Source of the DNA: Diphasiastrum complanatum
Taxonomy: Eukaryota; Streptophyta; Lycopodiopsida; Lycopodiales; Lycopodiaceae
DNA length: 64,000 bases
Direction of reading: 5' to 3'
NCBI GenBank assembly: GCA_029204225.1
Contig: CM055106.1
Span: 8,224,953-8,288,952, forward strand
The notes under the pieces were generated by a model, which made no database searches, was not told where the DNA came from, and was given only the letters and a program-made list of their open reading frames with translations. This document shows, in pieces, positions 1 through 10,486 of the stretch (positions within the stretch are counted from its first letter, which is position 1; each line of letters begins with the position of its first letter). The position numbers and the translations under genes are program-made.

Positions 1-2
1 TC

Positions 3-944
3 CACAACTTCGCAGACAGAGTGTGGCCTCACATTGCAGGCTTTCAGGCTCCTCTTAGCTTCACCACCCCCAAGCCCATCAACCACATTGCCGTTTATTT
101 GCTCTCCACATGGCTGGATCAAGCCCACCACAACAACGAGCGAGCAACCTTCCTCTACCAATTCCTCATGCTGGCTCGTCTTTCCCCGGGGGCAGATTTC
201 CCCCTCATCCCACAAAACTCCAGACAATCCGTCTGCTATGAGCGCCTCACTCTCGACTGCTCATCCTGTGATCGGATCAGCAACTTTCTTGGTAGCAGCA
301 TTGTTTCCCCAGCTCTTCTCAGATATAGATCTACCGTCCTTTCTTTTTTCAACATTGCTGAGCCACATGTATCTCTGCCTCCTCTCCCTCTTCGTGTCAC
401 TTTCTATGGCAGAGGAGATGCCTCCAGGAGAAGAGTGACCAATGCTCAGCAGGTGGTGGAGCACCTTCGCAGCTGGAGGCAGCCACAGCTTGAGGTAACT
501 TTCGTGGATGAGCTCCTCGCCAATGGAGAATACAACCAGACATTTCCGGAGGTGGTCTCACTCTTCTCGCAGACTGATATCTTCATCACCGTGCATGGAG
601 CTAACACATGGGCGTCTCTATTCATGCCCAGAGGAGCAGCAGTGATCGAGATCTATGGCCCTTGTGGTCCATCTTCATGGCTGCACACCATCGTCACAGC
701 ATTGGAGCTCAAGCACAGTACAGAATCAAATCCATGGAAAGAAAGTTTTGCATCTGCTAGAGCAGGCAACACCACGAATTGTGAGGATGCTCTGCGGACG
801 CCAGACTTCAGCCTTGACATTGAGAAGCTCGATAGGACGATCCATGAGCTCTCCCAGCCATCAGCTCCCAGTGACCGGATCCCACTGCATTGGCTGTACA
901 ATTGGACTGCTGGAAGCTATGAGGTGGGCTCCTTGAGAACTTGA
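3..944 (+). CDS. GT61-family glycosyltransferase, C-terminal part (5' end outside window)
   Basis: The frame is open from the first bases of the window to a TGA at 942-944, so this is the 3' end of a longer gene; no ATG near the left edge is a convincing start. About 314 codons are visible. The block HGANTWASLFMPRGAAVIEI (about codons 203-222) is the conserved GT61/DUF563 core. It is preceded by a nucleotide-sugar-fold-like stretch (LRVTFYGRGDASRRRVTN) and by a serine/acid segment ending in FSQTDIFITV. GT61 enzymes are usually Golgi type II membrane proteins that add xylose, arabinose or GlcNAc to glycans. The N-terminal anchor would lie upstream. The substrate cannot be told from this part. 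It is uninterrupted, unlike nearly every other reading frame here, so it is probably a working host gene. Confidence 0.75.
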   Translation, partial: HNFADRVWPHIAGFQAPLSFTTPKPINHIAVYLLSTWLDQAHHNNERATFLYQFLMLARLSPGADFPLIPQNSRQSVCYERLTLDCSSCDRISNFLGSSIVSPALLRYRSTVLSFFNIAEPHVSLPPLPLRVTFYGRGDASRRRVTNAQQVVEHLRSWRQPQLEVTFVDELLANGEYNQTFPEVVSLFSQTDIFITVHGANTWASLFMPRGAAVIEIYGPCGPSSWLHTIVTALELKHSTESNPWKESFASARAGNTTNCEDALRTPDFSLDIEKLDRTIHELSQPSAPSDRIPLHWLYNWTAGSYEVGSLRT

Positions 945-2230
945 TCATTCAGCTGCAACACAACCGTCTGCACATGCCCTCAATCACAATCTCTGCATCA
1001 GACTATTGAATTGCTGAATTTTTGCTCTTCCAAAGCATGTAACGACGTTATGTATCAGTTCTCACTGCTGCTGGACCTTCCTCTCATCTTGATCATCTAC
1101 ACTTTCTTCAGATTCAATTCCAGAACAGATTCTCATAGATCTCCCTCAGGGTCTTGGAACCCTCAGCTGCACCTCCTTCAGATTCGAGCTAAGCTAAAAT
1201 CTGTCTCACTGTAAGCCCTGATGGGCATCAATTTGCAGATACTTACAGTCTCTGTGCATCAGTCTTGACTCTCAACCCAAGATGGACCTACGAACTAATG
1301 CAGTAATCTCCAGCCTTGTAGATCATAATCTTTGAAGGCTTATAGCATGTGTTCATCTTCCCCTTTACCACCAAAAGTAAATTGAGAAGGAAGATGCACT
1401 CAATCCCATTTATTCCCTTGATCAGACTTGACCAATTAATGAAAGATGAAATACTGCCAATGCAGCAATCTGGTTTCGGCTCCCAATTTCATGAGAATTC
1501 TAATCGCATTGCTGCAATTACATAGTAATGCAAACAGTTGTAATGAAGTCTTTTTGGAAAATTAATTTATTTGCTGTTGCGTTCAATTGCATTGCCTAAA
1601 GAAACTGAGTAATGCTATTGGCAAAGGTGCCTCTTGATCTATATAGCTGTTTACCCTTACAGTCCTGCAAGCTAAGCTTATTATATAATACATGCTCCTG
1701 TTTGCTCTTAACAATCTTAGAAACTAATTGATCAGAGTTACAGAACTTATAACTACTCTCTTCCTCTGCATGGATGTGCTTCTGAGATTATATGCTCAGG
1801 TGATGTATGCTCTCAGGTGTTCACTGTTTTCCATCAGTTGAAGAGATGCAGCCACTTACTTTCCAAATAATTGGATATAATAGCTATAGTGTATGGAAGG
1901 AGCCAGGCACATGACATTTTTTTGCTGAGTTAGGACTCTGGCAAAAATTTAGGCTCAACCGAATGTCGTGTGCCCGACGTCTTCCATTGCGTACTTGATT
2001 ATATATGGTTTATTGCTAAGCCCATAGAATATAGTTTTGGAGTCCAAACCAAGCGGAATGTTGTGTGTGGTGACTTCCATTGCATAATGCACACTACAAT
2101 TATGAAATTGCATATATGAGATTCAGATTATAAAATAGGCAAATGTATTTTTGCATAGTAAAATTTTGCCATGTATTATAGCACTCAAATTTTTTCCACA
2201 TGTGCCCTCAAAAGAATAGCTCATTATGTT
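945..2230. other. 3' flank of the GT61 gene, no gene seen
   Basis: AT-rich sequence after the stop codon, presumably 3' UTR and intergenic DNA. I see no long open frame, tRNA or LTR signature. Two short related passages around 1960-2060 (ending in similar TGTGT/CGTGTG and ttccattgc text) suggest an old local duplication. Confidence 0.4.
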
Positions 2231-2344
2231 TGGGGGGGTGGGGGTGGAAGGCCATGCCTGAGGGCCTTCCTTGATGGGAGGGCCCTTGCCCGAGAGCGGG
2301 AGCCCGAGGGTTGCGGGCCTTCCCCTACGAAATGCCATTGTGTG

Positions 2345-2385
<41 letters not shown>

Positions 2386-2416
2386 CGTTTTTGGGCCGTA
2401 CCGTACGGCCGTACGC
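2231..2416. repeat. G-run, hairpins, 38-T tract and CG-rich palindrome
   Basis: A G-rich run at 2231-2250 leads into a hairpin with 8-bp arms (2246-2253 GGAAGGCC, 2263-2270 GGCCTTCC). Then comes an unbroken run of 38 T (2348-2385), followed by overlapping palindromes around 2394-2415, including the perfect 14-bp CGTACGGCCGTACG at 2402-2415. Apparent reading frames here are poly-Phe or poly-Lys and are not genes. The T tract next to structured GC-rich DNA could be the tail of an unidentified retroposon read on the minus strand; no family was recognised. Confidence 0.6.
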
Positions 2417-2536
2417 GTGGACCAGTTTTTTTTATTTTCCGGTTTTTTGGCCGTTTTTTTTTTCGCAAATTTTTTACGTTTGTGGTGGAATGTGGATGCG
2501 GACAGCCAATGACGGGCTGCCACATAGCACATGCAC

Positions 2537-2640
2537 ATTCCACCGAAGAGAGGAGAGAGAACGTGCATTCCACCGGAGAGAGGAGAGAGAAAGTGGATTC
2601 CACCAGAGAGAGGAGAGAGAATGACAGATTCCTAGGAGAG
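2537..2640. repeat. 30-bp minisatellite
   Basis: Three clear units at 2537-2566, 2567-2596 and 2597-2626 begin ATTCCACC and carry AGAGAGGAGAGAGA; a degenerate fourth follows. Because the period is a multiple of three it gives a 10-residue protein repeat when translated, but no supported gene covers it. Confidence 0.75.
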
Positions 2641-2889
2641 AGAAAATTGGATGCACATTATGCTCCTGGAGGTGGTCCCAAAATACAAAGGACACCTGAG
2701 CACAAGGCATTACGCTTTTTAAGCAACCTAAAAATGAACATAATTTGCAATATATAATCCATTAGGGACTAGATAATGTTGGTTGGACGCCCATTGTAAG
2801 GATATAATGGCTCGTCCTCTCGTCTCACCATGGTAGTGGCGCAAGCATGCCATGTGCTATCAATTTGACATAATTTAAAAACACTAAAC

Positions 2890-3274
2890 TCGCAAAACTC
2901 GCAGATGATTTACTCGCAAAATGCCAAACCCCCTGCTTGACAAGCCGTACCACCTTGAGTAGTGGAAGCTTGACGAAGGAGATATGGCCACGAAGGATCA
3001 ACAATAACCACACCCCCAAGAGCACAAATCCTCTCACGAGAGAATAAGTCATCTCGACGATGAGATGACTGCAAATCGGACACATAAAAGATATGTGTTT
3101 GCCCCTAAACAATATGAAAGCCGCATTCATGTACAATGATGCAAGCACATTATGTATGGAATCATGAGTCGTGATGCGAGCTCCGCCAAAGTGGTAGCGC
3201 ATAAGATGTGTGCCAAGAGAATCAAGATTGTGACCACATGAGCATTTCGTTAGACCCGATCCCCAATCTAACAT
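2890..3274 (-). pseudogene. LINE C-terminal zinc cluster and restriction-like endonuclease
   Basis: The start of this block reads CSCGHNLDSLGTHLMRYHFG, then ITTHDSI: the Cys-Cys-His-(Cys) plus His-Asp arrangement that precedes the nuclease in restriction-like-endonuclease LINEs. After a frame change near 3080 a second frame reads DDLFSRERICALGGVVIVDP and then LLRQASTTQGGTACQAGG, ending at a stop near 2890. The VVIVDP segment matches the conserved hydrophobic-Asp-Pro strand of that domain. Assignment is by motif order; the first frame continues as meaningless hydrophobic sequence after the shift. Confidence 0.6.
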
Positions 3275-3780
3275 GAAGAGCAGTGACTAACAACTCAAAA
3301 TCAATATGCAAGAGTGGAATAACAAGACGTGCAACAATCCAAGCACTTGCACTTGGGCCTGAGCCTGCCAAGCCTTACCAAAAGGGAATCACTGATTAGA
3401 AGCTGTGTGAAAGCACCGCTCCGTAAGATGTTTTTGAATTGAGCAAAGTTTTAGAGGGAGGTAAAGAAGTTCACATAAGTGGAGGGATGAGGTCCTTGGG
3501 CCATACGAAGATGTTGTTGAAAAGGAAGATTATTCATTTTCACATGAGTTACTGAATCAAGAAGGATATGTTGGTTACCTTATTGACACCGAATAAGAAA
3601 TGTAGAAGCAATAAGGACCCAAATCCCTACTAAAGCAGCTAGAGCAATGGAAGCCATGCAAATAAGACCAACACCTCCGGAAGAAGTGGGAAGTGAGATC
3701 TGTCTCTTAATGAACCAACCGCCAAGAATATCAAAGGTTACTGGACCCATCAAGCAATTAGAATATTTGATAAAGAACTA

Positions 3781-4940
3781 TCAAATTTTTGCAACAAAGT
3801 AAAAACATATGGAGAGGGAAGAACAAATCACAAAATATTGAGCAAAGCATTGGGTGAAAATGCCTAAAGCAATTTGAGCAAAGCTAAGCTTTGGTAGCAA
3901 ATCAACGTGGCAAACATGCACATCCAAAGTGTCCCACATAGAAGAAGCCATGAAGTTAGAGGTACCTATAGGAATACCGAGCGCACAAATCCCATCAACC
4001 AAAATAGTAAAACGTGCATGTAAAGGAAACTTGGCAGAAAGGCCTTGAGGACACCAAGCCATGCACTTAGAGGGATTCATAATAAGACCCAAAGTTGAGA
4101 GTTGTTGAGAAAAATGCAAAAAATCTGGAATGATATCGTTAGTAGGTCCCACAATGTGAGTGTCATCAGCAATTGAGGAAAACAAACAAGATGGAAAAGT
4201 AGCAAAGGAAGCTTGTAATGCCTGAAAGTGTGCCAAAGAAAAAAGAGGATTACCCAAAGAGTCACCTTGCTTGGTACCATCAGCAGAAGGTATAATCGAA
4301 ACATTGGCCGAACGAGAAGCATGACTAAAATGTAAAGGTGTGTCCTTGGTATTAAAAAGATCGAACAAAATGAATGAGTTGTGAAAGTGGACCTTGAGCT
4401 GCATGGAGTTCATGAAAAATTGCCTCTCAAGAAACATAATTGAAAGCATTTAAAACATCCACTTCAAAGGAAGCAAAGGAAGCTCGTAATGCCTAAAAGT
4501 GTGCCAAAGCAAAAAGAGGATTACCCAAAGAGTCACCTTGCTTGGTACCATCAACAAAAGGGATAATCGAAACATTGGTTGAACAAGAAGCATGACTAAA
4601 ATATAAAGGTGTGTCCTTGGAATAAAAAGACCGAACAAAATGAATGAGCTGAGTAAGTGGACCTTGAGTTGCATGGAGTTCCTGAAAAATAGCCTTTTGA
4701 GAAACATAATTGAAAGCGTCTAAAACATCCACTTCAAAGAAAACCCAATCCAAATGAAGGTCCAAAGTAGCACATAAAGCATGTATGACAATTTCACAAC
4801 CACCAAGAGTAGCACAATCAAATTGATGAGAAAAAATGTACTCATAAAAATTGTCACGAAGTTGATAACCAAAGGCTCGAAAAACTAATATGTATAAAAC
4901 CTCTCCAATAGCAATTGGGTGTACTCAACTGTTGGGCTCA
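3781..4940 (-). pseudogene. LINE reverse transcriptase domain
   Basis: Motifs read in order on the minus strand: PIAIGEVLY near 4920, DWVFFEVDVLDAFN near 4750, GTKQGDSLGNPLF (twice, because of a duplication), and SIADDTHIVG near 4150, the equivalent of the F/Y-A-D-D active site with Ile at the first position. NPSKCMAWCP follows, the usual Lys/Cys strand after the active site. The chain is interrupted by stops and by the duplicated palm segment. Residual similarity is to plant LINE-type RT, not to LTR-element RT, because the order and spacing around QGDxLGPLLF are those of non-LTR RT. Enzymatically inactive as it stands. Confidence 0.75.
4201..4740. repeat. 270-bp tandem duplication inside the LINE RT
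   Basis: 4201-4470 and 4471-4740 are the same sequence with scattered substitutions and small indels (offset 270-271). Both copies encode the KDTPL-FSHAS and GTKQGDSLGNPLF palm segment. The duplication post-dates insertion of the element or happened during its copying. Confidence 0.85.
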
Positions 4941-5160
4941 TCAAGGCTATCTAACGAGCAGCACCAAGAATGTGAACAATGGTAAAAAGAATACTCCCAA
5001 ATGTTATTGACGAGCAAACTTGAAAGAACAAACCTAATTCACTAGCAGAATCATCAAGAGAAAAACAATTACAAAGATGCTTGAAAATCATTCCAAAACC
5101 TTCAGCTAAGATATGAGAATTGTTAAGAAAAGCATTAAGAAAATGAGATGTCACAAGTTG

Positions 5161-5750
5161 GAGATCAAAATTTGGTTCAAAATCCTCTACAAAAGAGAGG
5201 GGACTATCATTTGTCTAGGGATGAAGTAGTTACAAGGCTTGAATGGTAGTAGATTAAGGAATTACTAGACACACAGGAGCTAGAGCACAAGCCACATGAG
5301 AGTATTTTCCTACTTGCCCTAGTAAAACACAATGATGTAACCAACGATGAATAGGTGGGACATAAACTACAGTGTCATCTTTTTCGCATTTTTGCGACAC
5401 TGTCGCTTGTCAGAAATTCTGAGTAAAAATGCAGTGTCGCATTTTTCAAAGTGCCTCAAATGTTAAGGAAATGACTCTGGCAAAGTGTGGGGATTGTCAG
5501 GTTTTTCGCAAAAAGCCAACATTGTCGTCTTTTTGCAACATTGTCGCTTGTGGCAGTTTTAGTTCATTTATGCAGAGTGATAGTTTTGGTTCATTTATGC
5601 AGACAGACTATTTACGGCCAATTTTCACCGCTTATCTGAGAAGGAACTGGATGAATGCCAGCGGACACCAGCCAACTAGCAATCGCATTTAACGACCTAA
5701 TTACTTAGTATAAATCGGTTGTTCATACATCTCTTTTCAAGTTCAAAAGC
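5161..5750. other. Spacer between LINE and gag relic, short repeats
   Basis: No gene. It holds several TGTCGC/GCGACA passages (GCGACACTGTCGC is an interrupted palindrome near 5393-5405) and a 27-bp tandem pair (5555-5581, 5582-5608). It may be the eroded leader or LTR of the gag relic that follows, but no LTR boundary was found. Confidence 0.4.
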
Positions 5751-6981
5751 ATTTAGGCCTTGAAAATTTATGGAAGAGAGAAGGGGTACGAGACTATATT
5801 GAATGGATTAAACACCTTAGATCTGAGTGTGATTCTGATCTAATTGTTGATGAAGCTATAATTATGTGGTTTTTAGCAGGTCTACCTAAGAGGATCAAAC
5901 TTGAGCTGAAATGTCATACATAATATATGTCTTTACAAAATGCTATGGACGATGCAATACGAGAGGAGGATGAAGATTTTGATGATGAATCGAATATTGG
6001 AATGATGTTATATACAGCGGGGCAAACCACTACTACATCCACCACTATTGCATCCGCAAATATTAATGCTACTTTAGAATTGATGATCAATGAGTTCGAG
6101 AAATTTGGTCAAAAACAGCAGATGCAATCTCAATTCGACGAAAAATTGAAATTTCTTGAAGACGTTCAAGCTAAGAGTAGCAAAGCAACTGAACAGCTTG
6201 TTAAGACCTCTCCTAGTTGGAAAAATGTCTGGAGTTCAATTTGTGTAGGAACTTATACCATCAACGAGTATCCGTCACTAAAAAATTGAATGTTAGATAG
6301 TATATGTCATCTGCAATTCTACGGGACATGAAATAGCCTTTTGCTCATTTAATCCTTAGATTATCTAACAAAAGTATGCTAAGCTTTAATATCGAAAACC
6401 TACTTACACAAAGGGACCTGAAGCTAAGGCTCACAACTTTGGCGCCCTTGGATTTCCAGAGCGACCAGCTTTACCAGCTCCATCAGGACAACAAGCTCCT
6501 CCTGGCAATCTAATGGGACCTGAATCTTACAATGTTAATGAGCAATGGAATCACAACAATGATCAAGAGATTGGTCCTTCAGAGGTATGCTATCTATATT
6601 GTCGTGCAACAACAAGCAGCTAGACAATGGGCCAGAGCACTACTTGGATGCTTTGCATGGGGAGAGAACCACAGAGTTGTGGAATGTCCGAACAAAGGAA
6701 AGTTTGTTCCATTCTATCTTGAATGCGGTTATGGCCATTGTTACAAGGATTGTCCAGCAAGACCAAAACCACTACCGGTTACTGCTTTAATGAATATTAT
6801 TACAATCAAGCAAAGTCAGCAAACTGAACCAAGTGTGCCTCTGATAGTTGTTACTAGAACTCAGAAGCAGAAAGAAGTTCTAGCTGATCCAGTGTCTGAT
6901 GAATCTGTACCAACTACAGATATACCTACTGCATCCAGGGTGTATCTGAATATCAGCTCAAAAAAGAAGAGCAAAATTTGA
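5750..6981 (+). pseudogene. Ty3/gypsy gag relic
   Basis: Broken capsid and nucleocapsid frames homologous to the better preserved Gy2 gag at 15.7-17.2 kb. Visible pieces are VRDYIEWIKHLRSECDSD, then MWFLAGLPKRIK, then the acidic NAMDDAIREEDEDFDDES, a Gln-rich helical stretch, and Cys/His clusters CFAWGENHRVVECP and ECGYGHCYKDCP. These are the end of a Ty3-type capsid followed by zinc knuckles. At least one stop looks like a CAA-to-TAA change. No pol follows in this orientation; the next sequence (6995-7678) reads on the other strand. Confidence 0.7.
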
Positions 6982-6994
6982 GATCTCTCAATGG

Positions 6995-7678
6995 CCTTTA
7001 CATTCATGCCGCTTGAGAACCTCCTGCGATTCCTGCTCATCTTGTCGTCTTGCGGATTGCTTTCTCGTGCTCATCTTCTTTCCTAGGGCTTCAAATACCT
7101 GGAAGCATAATTTGCTTCCAAAGGGTAATGGGCCCAGGCAGTCTCGCACTTTTTTTATGAACCCGAATGTCTGCTAGTCTTCCACCATTGTGACATAGCA
7201 AGAGGACATGAAGGCCGCTCTATAATAGAGTCAGGCCATCATCTGGTGGTCATCTTCTGACTGGAGGGCTACGTTGGGGTTGATCCTTATTGGCTCCAAG
7301 CCTCGATCCTAGTAGCATTCTTGATTCATGAGAAAGGCCATGGATCTGCAATACTCAGCACTCTCTCACACGCATAAATTAGTGTTGGATTTATATTTGT
7401 GGCCAAAATCCAGTAGTTGTAGCCTTAGGTCATCCATTGATGAGCATTCTGAAACCCCTGGGATCACCAGCTAGTTGAAAACTTCAACGCGTGGTCACTC
7501 CGTTGGCCATGGGTTTTCTCTTTTGATCGGCATATAGAAGGGATCAATTTTCTTCCAAGCCGATGCCCTTAGATATTCGTGCAACCTCCTGCTATCCTTC
7601 AAGATTTTATTTTGTCATTCAAACTGTGGTTGCAATGCGGCAATGATCTCGGCCCTCGTGGAAACTAGCTCTGATCAA
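6995..7678 (-). pseudogene. Fragment of the extra-ORF family, C-terminal domain
   Basis: One minus-strand frame stays readable for about 220 codons with several stops. It contains LYYRAAFMSS, then QTFGFIKKVRDCLGPLPFGS and KLCFQVFEALGKKM. The same order (LYYRAAM, QTRGFLQ, GPRPFLNKL, LEHVGKEL) occurs in the Gy6 extra ORF at 60.2-60.6 kb, and a weaker form occurs at 13.0-13.3 kb. Ends in a Gln/Glu/Arg-rich stretch. No catalytic motif recognised; function unknown. It sits between a plus-strand gag relic and a plus-strand LTR, so it is a separate inserted fragment. Confidence 0.5.
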
Positions 7679-8220
7679 TGTCGTCTTTTTCGCCCCTTAT
7701 ATTTTAGGGGTATTTATGGAGCTAAATTAGATTAGAACTAGTCAATAGGACAGTTAATAAAGTGGCTCGAACAACCTCACTATAATTGTGAATAGCGAAA
7801 TTGTACTAATGGTTGTAAGGCTCAATTTACTTTAATTGGGCCCCAAACTTGTAGTAGAGGCACAAATGACCACTATAAATACCTGAGGCCGTGCTAAATT
7901 TGGAGGCTATTGTTCATTTTGTAATTTTGAGTTCTAAGAGATCTTGAAGCTTTTCTTTGAGAGCTTTCTTGATGGAGAAAGTGGTTCATGTGTCTAAAAT
8001 CAAATGAGAGCTATGATCATGCTCTAGAATCAGGCCCTATTCCTTGAATGATCAATAATCATGTATAATGAAACCTTACTTTGCCTATTTTGGTGAAGGT
8101 TTGTTACTTTTGTCCAGTTTCTTGGTTTTTGGCTTATTTTCTTGATTTCTTGTATTTACATTGTAATTTGATGTTTAATTAATGGATTAAATGTTTGAAT
8201 GCTAAGATTGGCACATGACA
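7679..8220 (+). repeat. Probable 5' LTR of Gy1
   Basis: A 542-bp stretch starting TGTCGTC and ending CACATGACA, directly followed by a tRNA-Met primer site. It has a TATA box (TATAAATA, 7874-7881). The right end is fixed by the primer site; the left end is inferred from a TG and from the end of the minus-strand fragment before it. No second copy lies in the window. Confidence 0.55.
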
Positions 8221-8224
8221 ATTT

Positions 8225-8236
8225 TGGTATCAGAGC
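8225..8236 (+). other. Primer binding site, initiator tRNA-Met
   Basis: TGGTATCAGAGC, the 12-nt complement of plant initiator tRNA-Met used by many plant LTR elements, four bases after the CA end of the LTR. Confidence 0.85.
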
Positions 8237-9731
8237 ATTAGATCCTTTCCCCATTAAATTTTGTGGATTTTGTTAAATTTGCTAGAGTTTCTTGTTCTAG
8301 TTTTCTGGATTTTTTAATTTTCAGAAAGCTTTGATTCAATTTTTGACCATTTAATCTTTATTTTTTGTGTGATTTCTTATGGTAGATCAATAGATCTTTT
8401 GTTTAGCTTCTTGGAGGTAATAATAGTTTTTTATTTCGAGCTATAATGACCAAGTTATGGCCATTTGAGTGTTTTCATTCCAATTTTAGCTAGTTAAGTT
8501 TTTGTAGTCTGTTTCTCTCCATTTTTTAATGAGCTTTTGGCCGAGTTTTGTGATTGTAATTCTAAAGGATTGCAGATCTCTGTCTCAGCTTGAATCTGAG
8601 CCAATTTGCAGCCAATTTGGCTAATAACTGAGAGAGATATGACAATTCTTGTGAAGGAGATCTAAAACTAGTTTTTGATAAAAATTTGAGAGAGAATCAC
8701 TTCAACTTTTCATTTCTAAAGTTTAGCTTCTTTGTTAATTTTTTTCCTATTTCTTCATTCTAAAGTTTTCGCATAAAAAAACAAACTGACGTAACCCTAA
8801 ACCTAACACCGCACCCTAAACTAAAAAAAAAACCCTATCACACCCTTCTCCACGGGCCCGGCGACCTCCACAGATTTTTGTTTCCTCAGACCCTCGGTCC
8901 GGTCGAGATCTCCAACGCCTGATTTTTCCTCCCACCCTCGGTCCGCCAGTCGAGATCTCCATCACGACTCGGTCGAGATTTCTCATTACCTTCGGTCCGG
9001 TTGAGATCTCCATCAACACTCAAACACCCCCCCACCCCCCCCGGGCCGTACACCCCTCTCTCCCTCTCTCTCCTTCTCTTTTCCTTCACTTCAGAATGTT
9101 TTTAAGAATATTCTATCTCTCTGGCTCTCTGCGGCGGCGCCACAGTCCACGGGTGCATCACGGAATGTTACGCAGAGAATGTTACGAATGTTCTTTTCCT
9201 ATGGCCCATTCTAGTGCCTAACTAGAAAAATAAATCACGGTTACTTCTATGTTTTTTTTTTATCCTTACTTTTTCATCGAGCACAACAATATTTCAAGGA
9301 TTTCAAATTTTATAGAATTCAATTTGTTAAATTTCTTTTAGAACCCCCATTCTAAGTTTTAGTTGATTCATTTCATAGTCTCTTTTTTTTTTTAAAACTT
9401 TCATAATTTTTTTGTTTAATCTTGGAATTCAGTGATGTAAAAACGGAGCTCAGTTCATTGTGCTAAGTACAGTGATCAAAGTTTTTGTCATCATTACTTT
9501 TGTTTTATTTTTATTGTTTTTTAGGACCCCTTGTTTCCTAAGTCGTTTACGTTTTATATACCATTTCTTCAAATTCTCATATCTTCCCCGTTTGACCTCG
9601 GATTTTGACGCAGCAAAAATCAAAAGTGGTCATTACGTCGAACTTGACATGATAGCAGTGGTATAAAAGCCAAAACTGATCAATGAAACAAATTTGACAT
9701 TTTGCCAAAAGCTATTGTTGTTCCCTAAATT
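8237..9731 (+). other. Gy1 leader
   Basis: Long non-coding leader between primer site and gag. It holds four copies of a TCGGTC..GTCGAGATCT motif (8891-9012), the same motif that forms a large array at 37.8-38.6 kb. It also holds pyrimidine-rich DNA (9060-9130) and a few GAATGTTACG repeats near 9160-9190. Apparent frames across the motif repeats are not genes. Confidence 0.5.
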
Positions 9732-10486
9732 TTGCAGGTTACATTCTTCGAGGACTCAGAATTTTGGGACAGTGGAGAAGAACAAATTTGTGGTTTTACC
9801 AGTGGAATTTGCAATTGTTCTAAATTCTGCCCACTTCATTCAATTATTTGGACCCATAATCCACACATTGCCTGTCACTATACCATGGACACTGATAATG
9901 AATATGTGTCCAATTATGAGGATCAATGGGATGGAAATGATTATGAGTACGATAACCAAAGTGACTGATACGATGATGGCGATGGTGATTGTCGCCAGGA
10001 TGAAGAGCAATGTGATGATGGTGGCGATTGTCAACAGGATAATCAACAATGTGGTGATACGGACGAGCATGAACAATATTCTGATGGGGATCATGATTGC
10101 AACCAGATGATCAAGAATATCAACTTGGTGATGCAGACGAATATAATGATGGCGAATATGAAACTGAGTATAACATTGTTGATTATGAGGGTCATAATCA
10201 CTTTGAATGGCAACATGAGAACCAATATGAGCCTACAGGTCAACCAAATGATATCCCTGAAAGTTGTGATTACGACGAAGAAGATCCAACGGTTCACAAC
10301 GTGTACAACAAAAGATTACATTGTCAAGAGACAAAATTGCATCCCAATCACGACATCAGTGATGATGAAGACTACAATGATGATAATAAAGCTGGTTTTG
10401 AACAATACGAAGTTGAAGAAGATAATTCTGAATACCAATCTTGTCTTTGTACAATGGCATTCAACGGTACATCCATGCAAACATAA
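9732..10486 (+). pseudogene. Acidic Asp/Glu/Tyr/Asn-rich region before gag
   Basis: About 250 codons dominated by Asp, Glu, Tyr, Asn, Gln and Cys: for example DTDNEYVSNYEDQWDGNDYE, QDEEQCDDGGDCQQDN and DADEYNDGEYETEYN. One in-frame TGA (9966-9968) and one frame change near 10100 interrupt it, yet the strange composition continues across both breaks, so it was once a single coding region. It lies directly upstream of a Ty3-type capsid, so it may be an N-terminal extension of gag or a small separate ORF. Low complexity means no homology can be claimed. The acidity suggests a disordered or charged shield; that is inference. Confidence 0.5.

Larger units (their letters stand above)
2855..5160 (-). 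mobile_element. Degenerate non-LTR retrotransposon (LINE) with restriction-like endonuclease tail
   Basis: Read on the minus strand, the order is: RT fingers (the PIAIGEVLY motif, about 4920), palm with GTKQGDSLGNPLF and the I-ADD catalytic box, thumb-like region, then a Cys/His cluster and a nuclease-like tail at 2890-3274. This order (RT, then zinc cluster, then restriction-like endonuclease) fits early-branching LINEs that lack an upstream AP endonuclease. The element has many stops and frame changes and an internal 270-bp tandem duplication, so it is dead. No poly-A tail or target-site duplication was identified. Confidence 0.7.

Noticed and set aside
2171-2757. Poly-Phe and poly-Lys reading frames with a 10-residue repeat
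   Set aside because: They are produced by the T tract and the 30-bp minisatellite; no other gene-like feature.
8816-9089. Minus-strand Gly/Arg-rich reading frames
   Set aside because: They cross the TCGGTC motif repeats in a leader and have no plausible start or homologue.
9840-10297. Ile/Leu-rich minus-strand frames looking like membrane proteins
   Set aside because: They are antisense shadows of the Asp/Asn/Tyr-rich plus-strand coding region.
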